DNA from: an uncultured Pelagibacteraceae bacterium
GTDB lineage: Bacteria; Pseudomonadota; Alphaproteobacteria; Pelagibacterales; Pelagibacteraceae
Length of the DNA stretch: 49,671 bases
Direction of reading: 5' to 3'
NCBI GenBank assembly: GCA_902595885.1
Contig: CACJRQ010000008.1
Coordinates: 1 to 49,671, forward strand
Below are positions 22,987 through 31,450 of this stretch, piece by piece. Below the pieces are notes generated by a model, which did not search any database, was not told the origin of the DNA, and was given only the letters and a program-made list of their open reading frames with translations. Numbering within the stretch: position 1 is the first letter of the stretch; every line of letters starts with the position of its first letter. Made by a program: the position numbers and the translations under genes.

Positions 22987-24927
22987 ATGAATAAGATTCT
23001 TTCTCAGGCCCTTAAAAAAGCTGTCTCTGAATATAGCCCAACAGTTAAAGAAGTTTCAAAAGTTAATAGACCAGATCTTTTTTCATTAAACAACGAAACA
23101 GAACTTTTTCAAAACGACAAAGGTATCATAATTAAAATTGATAGATCAAAAGACTCAAACTTAACTGATTTTGGGAAAGCAACTTTGAAAGATAGATATC
23201 TTGGTCCAAATGAATCTTATCAAGACTTATTTGCAAGAGTAGCTAGTACATACTCTGATGATAACTTACATGCACAAAGAATTTACAACTATATTAGTAA
23301 CCTTTGGTTTATGCCTGCTACTCCAGTTTTATCAAATGGCGGAACTAAAAGAGGTTTACCAATTTCATGTTTTCTAAATGAAGCTTCAGACAGCCTGGGT
23401 GGAATTTTAGATCTTTGGAGCGAGAATGTTTGGCTTGCTGCAAAAGGTGGTGGTATCGGAAGTTATTGGGGTAATTTAAGATCCATTGGGGAAAAAATTG
23501 GAAAAGTTGGAAAGACCTCAGGAATAATTCCATTTATTAAAGTTATGGATTCATTAACAATGGCAATTAGCCAAGGTTCATTAAGAAGAGGATCTGCAGC
23601 TTGTTATCTTCCAATTGATCATCCTGAGATTGAAGAATTTATAGAGATGAGGAGACCAACAGGGGGAGATCCAAATAGAAAAGCATTAAATTTACATCAT
23701 GGAGTTTTGATTTCTGATGCTTTCATGAGAGCAGTGGAAACAGACGAGCAGTGGGCATTAAAAAGTCCTGCTGATGGAAGTGTTCAACAAACTATTTCTG
23801 CAAGAAATTTATGGATAAGGTTGTTAACTGCTAGAATTGAAACAGGTGAGCCATATATAATTTATATTGATACTGTTAATAGACAAATTCCACAACATCA
23901 TAAATTGGCAAATCTTACAGTTAAAACTTCTAACTTGTGTAGTGAAATAACTTTGCCTACAGGGATTGATAAAGATGGAAGAGATAGAACAGCTGTATGT
24001 TGTTTATCTTCTTTAAATTTAGAAAAGTATGAAGAGTGGAAAGATGATCCAGATATGATTAATGATGTGATGAGATTTTTAGATAACGTATTGTCAGATT
24101 TTATTAATAAAGCACCTGATCAGTTTAAAGATGCAAAATATTCAGCAGAGAGAGAAAGAAGTGTTGGATTGGGTGTAATGGGCTTTCATTCGTTTTTACA
24201 AAAAAATAGAATTCCACTCGAATCTGTAATGGCAAAATCATGGAACAAAAAAATATTTAAAAATATTCATGAGAAAGTTAATCAAGCTTCTAAGGATTTA
24301 GCTGCGGAAAGAGGTGCTTGTCCTGATGCAGCTGAGTACGGTTACAATGAAAGATTTTCAAATAAGACAGCAATAGCTCCAACAGCCTCTATTTCAATAA
24401 TCTGTGGTGGCGCCTCTCCAGGAGTAGAACCTGTTGCTGCAAATAGTTATACCCATAAAACACTTTCAGGATCATTCAACGTTAGAAATCGTTATTTGGA
24501 AGAAATACTTGAAAGTCATGGTAAAAATGATGATGAAACTTGGTCTACTATTACCACTAACCAAGGATCTGTAAATCATTTGGAATTTCTTACAGATCTC
24601 GAAAAAGATGTATTTAAAACAGCCTTTGAGCTTAACCAAAATTGGATAGTTGAACTAAGTGGAGACAGAACTCCATTCATTTCTCAAGCTCAATCAGTAA
24701 ACTTGTTTTTACCAGCTGATGTACATAAGAAAGAATTACATAAAATTCATTTTGATGCTTGGAAGAAAGGCTTAAAAAGCCTTTATTATTGTAGATCAAA
24801 ATCAATACAACGTGCTGAAAATATTAATGATGCTAAATCAACTGATATTACAGCTAATGTTTATAAATCTAAAAATCAACCTTCTAGCGAAGAACCAGAG
24901 TACGAGGAGTGTCTATCATGTCAGTAG
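22987..24927 (+). CDS. nrdA: Ribonucleoside-diphosphate reductase, alpha subunit (class I)
   Basis: A 646-residue catalytic subunit that makes deoxynucleotides from ribonucleotides. Active-site residues are visible: C128 in PISCFLNEASDS and C338/C339 in AVCCLSSLNLEKY for the redox pair, and N316-x-C318-x-E320 in SNLCSEITLP for the radical site. The substrate and radical-transfer region IAPTASISIICGGASPGVEP is intact. The C-terminal ECLSCQ carries the C642-x-x-C645 pair that shuttles electrons from thioredoxin or glutaredoxin. About 60 residues precede the conserved DRYLGPNESYQDLFARVA, too few for the usual N-terminal ATP-cone, so overall dATP inhibition may be absent. It overlaps nrdB by 10 bp. 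Confidence 0.95.
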   Translation: MNKILSQALKKAVSEYSPTVKEVSKVNRPDLFSLNNETELFQNDKGIIIKIDRSKDSNLTDFGKATLKDRYLGPNESYQDLFARVASTYSDDNLHAQRIYNYISNLWFMPATPVLSNGGTKRGLPISCFLNEASDSLGGILDLWSENVWLAAKGGGIGSYWGNLRSIGEKIGKVGKTSGIIPFIKVMDSLTMAISQGSLRRGSAACYLPIDHPEIEEFIEMRRPTGGDPNRKALNLHHGVLISDAFMRAVETDEQWALKSPADGSVQQTISARNLWIRLLTARIETGEPYIIYIDTVNRQIPQHHKLANLTVKTSNLCSEITLPTGIDKDGRDRTAVCCLSSLNLEKYEEWKDDPDMINDVMRFLDNVLSDFINKAPDQFKDAKYSAERERSVGLGVMGFHSFLQKNRIPLESVMAKSWNKKIFKNIHEKVNQASKDLAAERGACPDAAEYGYNERFSNKTAIAPTASISIICGGASPGVEPVAANSYTHKTLSGSFNVRNRYLEEILESHGKNDDETWSTITTNQGSVNHLEFLTDLEKDVFKTAFELNQNWIVELSGDRTPFISQAQSVNLFLPADVHKKELHKIHFDAWKKGLKSLYYCRSKSIQRAENINDAKSTDITANVYKSKNQPSSEEPEYEECLSCQ

Positions 24928-25925
24928 CAGAAAAAATTAATAAAGAAATTATTCAACCAAAAAAAATGGGTCTACTTGTAGAAAACCCAGTTTATAAACC
25001 TTTTAGATATCCATGGTGTTACGATGCATGGTTGACTCAGCAAAGAATTCATTGGTTGCCAGAAGAAGTCCCTCTTGGCGATGACGTAAGAGATTGGCAA
25101 AAAAACTTATCACAACCAGAAAAAAACTTACTTACTCAGATTTTTAGATTTTTTACTCAAGCCGATGTAGAAGTTAATAATTGTTATTTGAGACATTATA
25201 CAACTGTTTTCAAACCAACAGAAGTCTTAATGATGATGACAGCTTTTGCTGCAATGGAAACAGTTCATGTTGCAGCATACTCTCATCTTTTAGATACTAT
25301 TGGTATGCCAGAGTCAGAATATTCAGCTTTCATGAAATACAAGGAGATGAAAGATAAGTATGACTACATGCAAGGCTTCAATGTAAATTCAAAAGAAGAT
25401 ATTGCAAAAACTGTAGCTGTTTTTAGTGCTTTCACCGAAGGATTACAACTTTTCGCAAGTTTTGCTATTTTATTAAATTTTCCTAGACATAACAAAATGA
25501 AAGGAATGGGACAAATAGTTACTTGGTCTGTAAGGGACGAAACACTCCATTGTAATTCTATGATTAGAATTTTTAAGGAGTTTATAAAAGAAAATCCTGA
25601 GATTTGGACACCTAAATTAAAAAAAGAACTTTATGAAGCTTGTAGAATTATTGTTGAGCATGAAGATGCTTTCATTGACCTAGCTTTTGAGATGGGTCCA
25701 ATGGAGGGCTTAACAGGACAAGAAGTAAAAGACTATATTAGATTTATTGCAAATAGAAGACTTGACCAATTAGGATTAGAGCCAATTTATGATGTTCAAA
25801 AAAATCCACTAACTTGGTTAGATACAATGCTTAATGCTGTTGAACATATGAACTTTTTTGAAGGTCGTGCAACTGAATATTCTAAAGCATCAACCCAAGG
25901 TACTTGGGCAGAAGCATTTAGTTAA
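24918..25925 (+). CDS. nrdB: Ribonucleoside-diphosphate reductase, beta subunit (class I)
   Basis: A 335-residue ferritin-fold subunit that generates and holds the radical cofactor. The start is taken as ATG 24918, 9 nt after a GAGGAG ribosome binding site inside the nrdA end; a GTG at 24909 is less likely. Metal ligands appear in order: D in TQADVEVNNCY, E and H in AAMETVHVAAYSHLL, E in FTEGLQLFASF and E/H in RDETLHCNSM. The Y of AAYSHL sits where the radical-bearing tyrosine of E. coli NrdB (Y122) is expected. The C-terminus ends in an aspartate-poor stretch (STQGTWAEAFS). Di-iron versus di-manganese cofactor is not decidable. Confidence 0.95.
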   Translation: MSVAEKINKEIIQPKKMGLLVENPVYKPFRYPWCYDAWLTQQRIHWLPEEVPLGDDVRDWQKNLSQPEKNLLTQIFRFFTQADVEVNNCYLRHYTTVFKPTEVLMMMTAFAAMETVHVAAYSHLLDTIGMPESEYSAFMKYKEMKDKYDYMQGFNVNSKEDIAKTVAVFSAFTEGLQLFASFAILLNFPRHNKMKGMGQIVTWSVRDETLHCNSMIRIFKEFIKENPEIWTPKLKKELYEACRIIVEHEDAFIDLAFEMGPMEGLTGQEVKDYIRFIANRRLDQLGLEPIYDVQKNPLTWLDTMLNAVEHMNFFEGRATEYSKASTQGTWAEAFS

Positions 25926-25928
25926 TTG

Positions 25929-26519
25929 ATGGATAGCAGTTTATTAAATATTGAATTTTTATTTATTTTAATAGGACTAATTTTTCTGCTTTTTTTAATA
26001 TTTAAAGTATCAAAAAAATTTATTAAATATATAATATATTTAACTTTTGGAGCTTTTATCTTTATTTATTTGACCGGTTGTTCTTCAGGAAATTTAAACT
26101 TATCTAGTGATGCAGAAAATATTGAAGAAATTACTTTATTGAGAATAAATGATATTCCTTTTTTAAAAAATTCGAAAATAAATATTGAAAAAAGTCTAAT
26201 TTTAGGTGAAGGAAAATCTTGGAGTGGCCAAATAGCTTTGAATGTACCTGAAGCAAAACCGTCAGTATTTAACTTTTATGTAAATAATATTGAAGATTTT
26301 GGGTGGAAAGAGCAAACTACCATAAGAGGTGAAACAAGTATTTTAAATTACGTTGGAGATAATAATAGAGTAGTAATAATCAGTGTAAGAGAGGCAAGAT
26401 TTAATAGTTCTGAGGTCTTAATATCAGTTTCACCTTACGCAGAAGAATTTAAGGAAAAGGTAAGTGAAATTATTAATGATAAGTATTTAGATATTAAAGA
26501 TTGGAAAAAAGAAAATTAA
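25929..26519 (+). CDS. Putative lipoprotein with an extra N-terminal membrane span
   Basis: A 196-residue protein counted from ATG 25929; a TTG just before it is also in frame. Residues 8-25 (IEFLFILIGLIFLLFLIF) form a first membrane span. A basic turn (KVSKKFIK) is followed by a second hydrophobic stretch ending in a lipobox, L-T-G-C51, where signal peptidase II would cut. The mature domain (from about 52) appears to be beta-rich: LNLSSDAENIEEITLLRINDIPF ... SWSGQIALNVPEAKPSVFNFYVNNIEDFGWKEQT. I do not recognise the family. Its start lies 3 nt after the nrdB stop, so it is likely co-transcribed with nrdAB, although no functional tie is known. Confidence 0.6.
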   Translation: MDSSLLNIEFLFILIGLIFLLFLIFKVSKKFIKYIIYLTFGAFIFIYLTGCSSGNLNLSSDAENIEEITLLRINDIPFLKNSKINIEKSLILGEGKSWSGQIALNVPEAKPSVFNFYVNNIEDFGWKEQTTIRGETSILNYVGDNNRVVIISVREARFNSSEVLISVSPYAEEFKEKVSEIINDKYLDIKDWKKEN

Positions 26520-26527
26520 CTTAAAAA

Positions 26528-27652
26528 TTATCTATAGTTTAATTCCATTACTTTTCTATGTTTATTCCCTTTATATTTAGCAAGCGGACGTATAAGTTTA
26601 TTTGCTGCATGTTGCTCCATTATATGTGCGGACCAGCCAGTAATTCTTGAAATAACAAATATCGGTGTGAAGAAATCTGTATCAAAACCCATCAAGTGAT
26701 AAGTAGGTCCAGTAGGATAATCTACATTGGGATAAATATTTTTTTCTTTAATCATTACTTTTTCAACAATATCGTAGATTTTTTCAAAGTTTTTATCTTT
26801 TTTAAGTTTAGCGACTTTGCCAAAATATTTTCTCATGGTTGGTACCCTAGAGTCTCCTGATTTATAAACTCTATGACCAAAACCCATTACAACTTCTTTA
26901 TTTTTAAGAGCGTTATTAATCCACTTAAGTGCATTATGAGGTTTTTTAATTTTATTCATCATATGCATCACTTCTTCATTTGCTCCACCATGAAGTGGCC
27001 CTTTTAAGCTTGCGATTGCACCAGTAATTGCTCCGTGAATATCTGATAAGCTGCTAGTGATTGTTCTTGCAGTAAAAGTCGAAACATTAAAACTATGCTC
27101 AGCATATAAAATTAAAGACACATCGAAAGCTTTAACTATTTCCTTTTGTGGTACTTTTCCAAAACACATATAAAAAAAGTTTTCAGCAAAAGTTAATGTT
27201 TTTTTTGGTTTTATAATTTTTTTTCCTTTTCTAATTCTATAAAATGCAGCTAATGCAGTTGGAGTTTTAGCAAATATTCTTAACGCCTTTCTCATATTAG
27301 CTTCAGGTGAGGAGTCTATTGTTTCTTTATCTTCTAAACCCATAACACTGACAGCTGTTCTTGCAACATCCATAGGATGTGATTTTTTAGGCATATGTTT
27401 TATTATTTCATATAAATTTTTAGTTAATTCTCTATTATTTCTCTCTTCTTTTTCAAACTTTCTTAATTGGATAGTATTCGGTAGGTCTTTATTTAAAATT
27501 AAATACGCGACTTCTTCAAATCTACAATATTCACATAAATCTTGAGCAGCATACCCCCTATATGTAAGGGAATTAATTTCAGGCATTACTTTTGATACTT
27601 CAGTTTCATCTACAACAATACCAAGTAAACCTTTTTTAATGTCATCACTCAT
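26528..27652 (-). CDS. prpC: 2-methylcitrate synthase (citrate synthase family)
   Basis: A 374-residue citrate-synthase-type enzyme. Active-site residues are visible: H186 in YAEHSFNVSTFTAR, H221 in GPLHGGANEEVM and H260 in GFGHRVYKSGDSR, with the catalytic Asp in MGFDTDFFTPIF near residue 313. The short form and the position immediately after prpB and prpD indicate the methylcitrate cycle: it condenses propionyl-CoA with oxaloacetate to make 2-methylcitrate in the cytosol. A plain citrate synthase identity cannot be excluded from sequence alone, but the operon settles the likely role. Its ATG overlaps the prpB stop (TAATG). Confidence 0.9.
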   Translation of the reverse strand: MSDDIKKGLLGIVVDETEVSKVMPEINSLTYRGYAAQDLCEYCRFEEVAYLILNKDLPNTIQLRKFEKEERNNRELTKNLYEIIKHMPKKSHPMDVARTAVSVMGLEDKETIDSSPEANMRKALRIFAKTPTALAAFYRIRKGKKIIKPKKTLTFAENFFYMCFGKVPQKEIVKAFDVSLILYAEHSFNVSTFTARTITSSLSDIHGAITGAIASLKGPLHGGANEEVMHMMNKIKKPHNALKWINNALKNKEVVMGFGHRVYKSGDSRVPTMRKYFGKVAKLKKDKNFEKIYDIVEKVMIKEKNIYPNVDYPTGPTYHLMGFDTDFFTPIFVISRITGWSAHIMEQHAANKLIRPLAKYKGNKHRKVMELNYR

Positions 27653-28548
27653 TATTCGTGTCCTTCCGTACTAAAATTATAAATTTTTTCATCTAATGAA
27701 TTATATTTTTCATAATCTACTAATTCATAAAGCCTTTTTCTTGATTGCATTTTATCTATTATATTATTCTGGTGTCCATTTGCATAAATGTCTCTCAAAC
27801 CATCTTCCACATTTTTCATTGCTAATCTTTGAGTGGTTACAGGATAAATTACAATATTATAACCAAAATTTTCTAATTCTTTATAATTAAATAATTTTGA
27901 TTTACCAAATTCAGTCATATTAGCTAACAGATAAACAGATAATTCTTTACGAACTTTTTCAAAATCTTTTTCATCACTTAATGCTTCTGGGAATATTATT
28001 TCAGCACCAGCATCTATATAGGCCTTACATCTTTCTATCATTTTATCAATTCCCTCAACACTTTTAGCATCTGAGCGAGCAATAATTTTAAAATTCTTAT
28101 CTTTCTTACTGTTAACACATTCTTTTATTTTTTTTACCATTTTTTCAGTTGAGATAAGTTCTTTATTGTCAAGATGCCCACATCTTTTTCTCTCAATTTG
28201 ATCTTCTAAGTGAACTCCCGTTATTCCAAATTCTTCAAATGTTTCTATTGTTTCTTTGCATGATTTGAATCCTGTATCTATATCAACAATTGTTGGAAGA
28301 TTTGTAACTCTCGAAATTAAATATGATCTTGTACTAACATCTTGTAGTGTTGTTAACCCAATATCAGGAAATCCTAGATCATTAGCCATTACTCCACCAG
28401 ACACATAGACCGCATCATATCCAATTTCTTCAATTAATTTTGCCGTAAGAGGATTATAAGCACCTGGAACTCTTAATATTTTATTCGATTTTAATTTTTG
28501 ATCAAAATCTGCTCTTTTTTGACTAGGCTCTTTATCTACAAAGTGCAT
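27652..28548 (-). CDS. prpB: 2-methylisocitrate lyase
   Basis: A 298-residue member of the isocitrate lyase/PEP mutase superfamily. The active-site loop is K121-R-C123-G-H125, the exact K-R-C-G-H motif of PrpB with the same Cys numbering as in E. coli. The metal-binding region TIVDIDTGFKS and VHLEDQ follows the family pattern, and RSDAKSVEGIDKMIERCKAYIDAGAEIIFPEAL is the conserved second half. It cleaves 2-methylisocitrate to pyruvate and succinate. It overlaps the prpD stop by one base and feeds into prpC downstream. Confidence 0.92.
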   Translation of the reverse strand: MHFVDKEPSQKRADFDQKLKSNKILRVPGAYNPLTAKLIEEIGYDAVYVSGGVMANDLGFPDIGLTTLQDVSTRSYLISRVTNLPTIVDIDTGFKSCKETIETFEEFGITGVHLEDQIERKRCGHLDNKELISTEKMVKKIKECVNSKKDKNFKIIARSDAKSVEGIDKMIERCKAYIDAGAEIIFPEALSDEKDFEKVRKELSVYLLANMTEFGKSKLFNYKELENFGYNIVIYPVTTQRLAMKNVEDGLRDIYANGHQNNIIDKMQSRKRLYELVDYEKYNSLDEKIYNFSTEGHE

Positions 28549-30050
28549 TAAAAAATTCCTTTTTTATTATTTTGTTTTAATTTACTTTTTTTTATCTCAA
28601 TATTTAACTTATCCAATTGACCCGATTTAAGATTTCTTAATTTCTGAACAGTTTTTAAAAAACGATTACTTTCATTTTTATCCAAAATACCCTTAGTTAA
28701 AGTTAAAAATTTATTTATATAATTTTTTCTTTTGAATGGTCTGGCGCCATACGGATGAGCATCTGCTCTATCTAATTTTTCAGTAATCTTTTTTCCATTA
28801 TTTAAAGTTACAACCACTTTGGCTCCAAATGATTTATTTTTGGGATTTGGATCATGATATTTTTTTGTCCATTGTTTATCTTCATATGTTTTTATTGATC
28901 TCCAAATTTTTATAGTACTTTTTTTATTAGCTCTTGCCTTTGTATAAGATTTAACATGATGCCAATCTCCATCTTCTAAAGCTACAGCAAAGATATACAT
29001 TATAGAATGATCTAAGGTTTCTCTACTAGCATTAGGATCCATTTTTTGTGGGTCATTAGCGCCTGTCCCTATAACATAATGCGTATGATGACTGGTAAAA
29101 ATATCAATTTTTTTGATCTGATTTAGATTTGTAATTTTTTTTTTAAGTTTTTTTGCAAGATCTATTAAAGCTTGAGATTGATATTCCGCAGAATATTCTT
29201 TTGTATATGTTTCTAAAATTGCTTTTTTACTCTCTCCTTTTTTTGGTAAAGGAACTTTGTAATTTGCCTTTTTACCATCCAATATTCTTGCAATCACACT
29301 ATCTTCACCTTCATAAATTGGACTAGGAGCACCTTCACCTCTCATTGCTCTATCCACTGCTTCAATAGCAAGTTTGCTCGCATGAGCAGGAGCAAAGGCT
29401 TTCCAGCTTGAAATTTCTCCTTTCCTTGATTGTCTGGTAGAAATCGTTGTGTGAAGTGCTTGTTGAACAGCCTGATAAATAGTCTCAGTATTCAATTTTA
29501 ACATTGCACCTAATCCAGCGGCAACGCTTGGTCCTAAATGTGCAATATGATCCACTTTATGTTTGTGTAAACAAATTCCTTTAACTAAATTTACCTGAAT
29601 TTCATAAGCAGTAATAATTCCTCTCAACAAATCTAAACCATTTTTTTTATTTTGTTGCGCTACACTTATCAAAGGAGGGATATTGTCACCTGGATGACTA
29701 TAGTCAGCAGCTAAAAAAGTATCATGAAAATCTAATTCTCTTACAGCAGTTCCATTTGACCAAGCAGCCCATTCGCAATCAAATTTTAATTTTGAGCTTA
29801 CTCCAAATAGAGTTGCACCATTTTTTCTAAAATGTTTAAGCGCCATTTCTCTGGAAGTAATTACAGGTTTTCTGTTTAAAGAAGCAATTGCTACAGATGC
29901 ATTATCAATAATTCTATTGATAACCATATCAATCGAGTCTTTATTTAATTTTGCATTGTCACTTGCGATTTCTGCAATTTTCCATGCTAATTGTTTTTTC
30001 TTTGGAAGATGTATTTTTGATGGATAAACTTTGATTGTGTGTAATAACAA
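28548..30050 (-). CDS. prpD: 2-methylcitrate dehydratase (MmgE/PrpD family)
   Basis: A 500-residue protein of the MmgE/PrpD family, which dehydrates 2-methylcitrate to methylaconitate. [27 protein letters not shown] (about residues 105-130) is the conserved H-P-x-D-x-I-x-P core, and [27 protein letters not shown] is the K-x-x-D-H helical region. The start is a TTG at 30050, supported by an AAGGAG ribosome binding site at 30061-30056; the next ATG would remove over 40 conserved residues. It leads the prpDBC unit; no prpE, prpF, acnD or prpR is beside it. Confidence 0.88.
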   Translation of the reverse strand: MLLHTIKVYPSKIHLPKKKQLAWKIAEIASDNAKLNKDSIDMVINRIIDNASVAIASLNRKPVITSREMALKHFRKNGATLFGVSSKLKFDCEWAAWSNGTAVRELDFHDTFLAADYSHPGDNIPPLISVAQQNKKNGLDLLRGIITAYEIQVNLVKGICLHKHKVDHIAHLGPSVAAGLGAMLKLNTETIYQAVQQALHTTISTRQSRKGEISSWKAFAPAHASKLAIEAVDRAMRGEGAPSPIYEGEDSVIARILDGKKANYKVPLPKKGESKKAILETYTKEYSAEYQSQALIDLAKKLKKKITNLNQIKKIDIFTSHHTHYVIGTGANDPQKMDPNASRETLDHSIMYIFAVALEDGDWHHVKSYTKARANKKSTIKIWRSIKTYEDKQWTKKYHDPNPKNKSFGAKVVVTLNNGKKITEKLDRADAHPYGARPFKRKNYINKFLTLTKGILDKNESNRFLKTVQKLRNLKSGQLDKLNIEIKKSKLKQNNKKGIF

Positions 30051-30103
30051 AATATCTCCTTATTAGTAATTTTGTTTTAATAGTTAAAAAAAATTAATCA
30101 ATA

Positions 30104-30769
30104 TTAAAGATATTTAGATATTATTTTTTCAATACCTACAAAGTCTTTTACTAAGTGATTATGATAAATTTCTTCAGACTTTTTTTCGGTATATCCATAT
30201 TTTAATAAAATTATTGGTATTTCAGCAGCTTTAGCAGCATTGGCATCTGTTTCGCTGTCACCGATCATTAATGATTTATTTTTATCACCATCTAAAATTT
30301 CAATAGTAGTTGTTAAATGCCTTGGGTCTGGTTTGCAATATTCATAAGTATTATATCCAGCAACGTAATCAAAATAATCATAGATTCCAATTTTTTTTAA
30401 AAGATCTACTGCTAAATATTCAGTTTTATTAGTACATACAGCCATAGAAATATTTTCTTTTTTACACCAATTTAAAAATTCTTTTACACCATTAATTAAC
30501 TTACTTTCATGGAGAATGTTATTCCCATAATAAGATAAAAATTCATCTGTCATTTTATTTTTAATTTTCTCATCAAACCATTTCCACTCTCCATTGGCTT
30601 TAGACATCATGGCTTTTGCACCTTTACCAACAGCATTTTTTAATTCTTTTAAAGTTTTTGTGGGGTAACCAAATTTTTTCATGACATGATTGTGAGCACG
30701 AATTAAATCTGGTGCTGTATCTATCAAAGTGCCGTCTAAATCAAATAAAATTGTAAATTTTTGTTTCAT
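30104..30769 (-). CDS. gph: Phosphoglycolate phosphatase (HAD family)
   Basis: A 221-residue haloacid dehalogenase-fold phosphatase. Motif I is D10-L-D12-G-T-L in LFDLDGTLIDTAPDL; motif II is CTNKTEYLAVDLL; motif III with lysine is in YEYCKPDPRHLTT; motif IV is MIGDSETDANAAKAA. The cap domain begins after residue 15 with RAHNHVMKKFGYP, the C1 type of the Gph group. It hydrolyses 2-phosphoglycolate arising from oxidative DNA repair or oxygenase activity; other small phosphates are possible. It lies 53 nt upstream of prpD, facing the GlmU-like gene. Confidence 0.88.
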   Translation of the reverse strand: MKQKFTILFDLDGTLIDTAPDLIRAHNHVMKKFGYPTKTLKELKNAVGKGAKAMMSKANGEWKWFDEKIKNKMTDEFLSYYGNNILHESKLINGVKEFLNWCKKENISMAVCTNKTEYLAVDLLKKIGIYDYFDYVAGYNTYEYCKPDPRHLTTTIEILDGDKNKSLMIGDSETDANAAKAAEIPIILLKYGYTEKKSEEIYHNHLVKDFVGIEKIISKYL

Positions 30770-30838
30770 TATTAAAGTATTTTAAAGAAATAAATTGTGA
30801 ATTAATCAAGTCTTATACTTAATGTAAATAATTTAAAA

Positions 30839-31447
30839 ATGGAAGATTCAAATCAAAAAAAATTAAGAAATAAATTTGTTAAATCTGGTGTTAAAATGAT
30901 AGGTCCAGAGACTGTATTTTTTTCAAAAGATACTAAAATTGGTAACAATGTAATTATAGAGCCATATGTGGTTATTGGTTCTAAAGTTAAAATTGGTAAC
31001 AATGTCATTATAAAATCATTTTCTCATTTAGAGTCTTGTAAAATTGAAAATAAAGTAGAAATTGGTCCGTATGCCAGAATAAGACCAGAAACAATTTTAA
31101 AAGAAGGATCTAAAATAGGTAATTTTGTTGAAATTAAAAAAAGTGTTGTAGGAAAAAAAACAAAAGTTAATCACCTTTCTTATGTTGGAGACAGCGATTT
31201 AGGAAAAAATGTAAATATTGGAGCTGGTACAATAACTTGTAATTATGATGGTGTTAAAAAAAGCAAAACAAAAATTAAGGATAAAGTATTTATTGGCTCA
31301 AACTCATCTTTAGTTGCTCCTGTAACAATAAATAATGATAGCATTATAGGAGCAGGCTCTGTTATAACAAAAGACGTCAAAAAAAATTCATTAGCTTTAA
31401 CAAGAGCTTTACAAATTGAAATTAAAAATTACAAAAGAAGAAAATAA
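30839..31447 (+). CDS. Stand-alone GlmU C-terminal (acetyltransferase) domain protein
   Basis: A 202-residue left-handed beta-helix protein. It begins exactly at the linker-helix/beta-helix boundary of GlmU (RNKFVKSGVKMIGPETVFFS) and ends with the GlmU-type LALTRALQIEIKNYKRRK. Core motifs GPYARIRPET, FVEIKKSVVGKKTKVNHLSYVGDSDLG and NIGAGTITCNYDGVKK are near-identical to the glucosamine-1-phosphate N-acetyltransferase site, including the Arg and Lys of RPET and EIKKS and the NYDG loop. The N-terminal uridylyltransferase of bifunctional GlmU is absent and is not encoded upstream. With glmS 3 nt downstream, it fits UDP-N-acetylglucosamine synthesis. Confidence 0.88.
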   Translation: MEDSNQKKLRNKFVKSGVKMIGPETVFFSKDTKIGNNVIIEPYVVIGSKVKIGNNVIIKSFSHLESCKIENKVEIGPYARIRPETILKEGSKIGNFVEIKKSVVGKKTKVNHLSYVGDSDLGKNVNIGAGTITCNYDGVKKSKTKIKDKVFIGSNSSLVAPVTINNDSIIGAGSVITKDVKKNSLALTRALQIEIKNYKRRK

Positions 31448-31450
31448 TTT

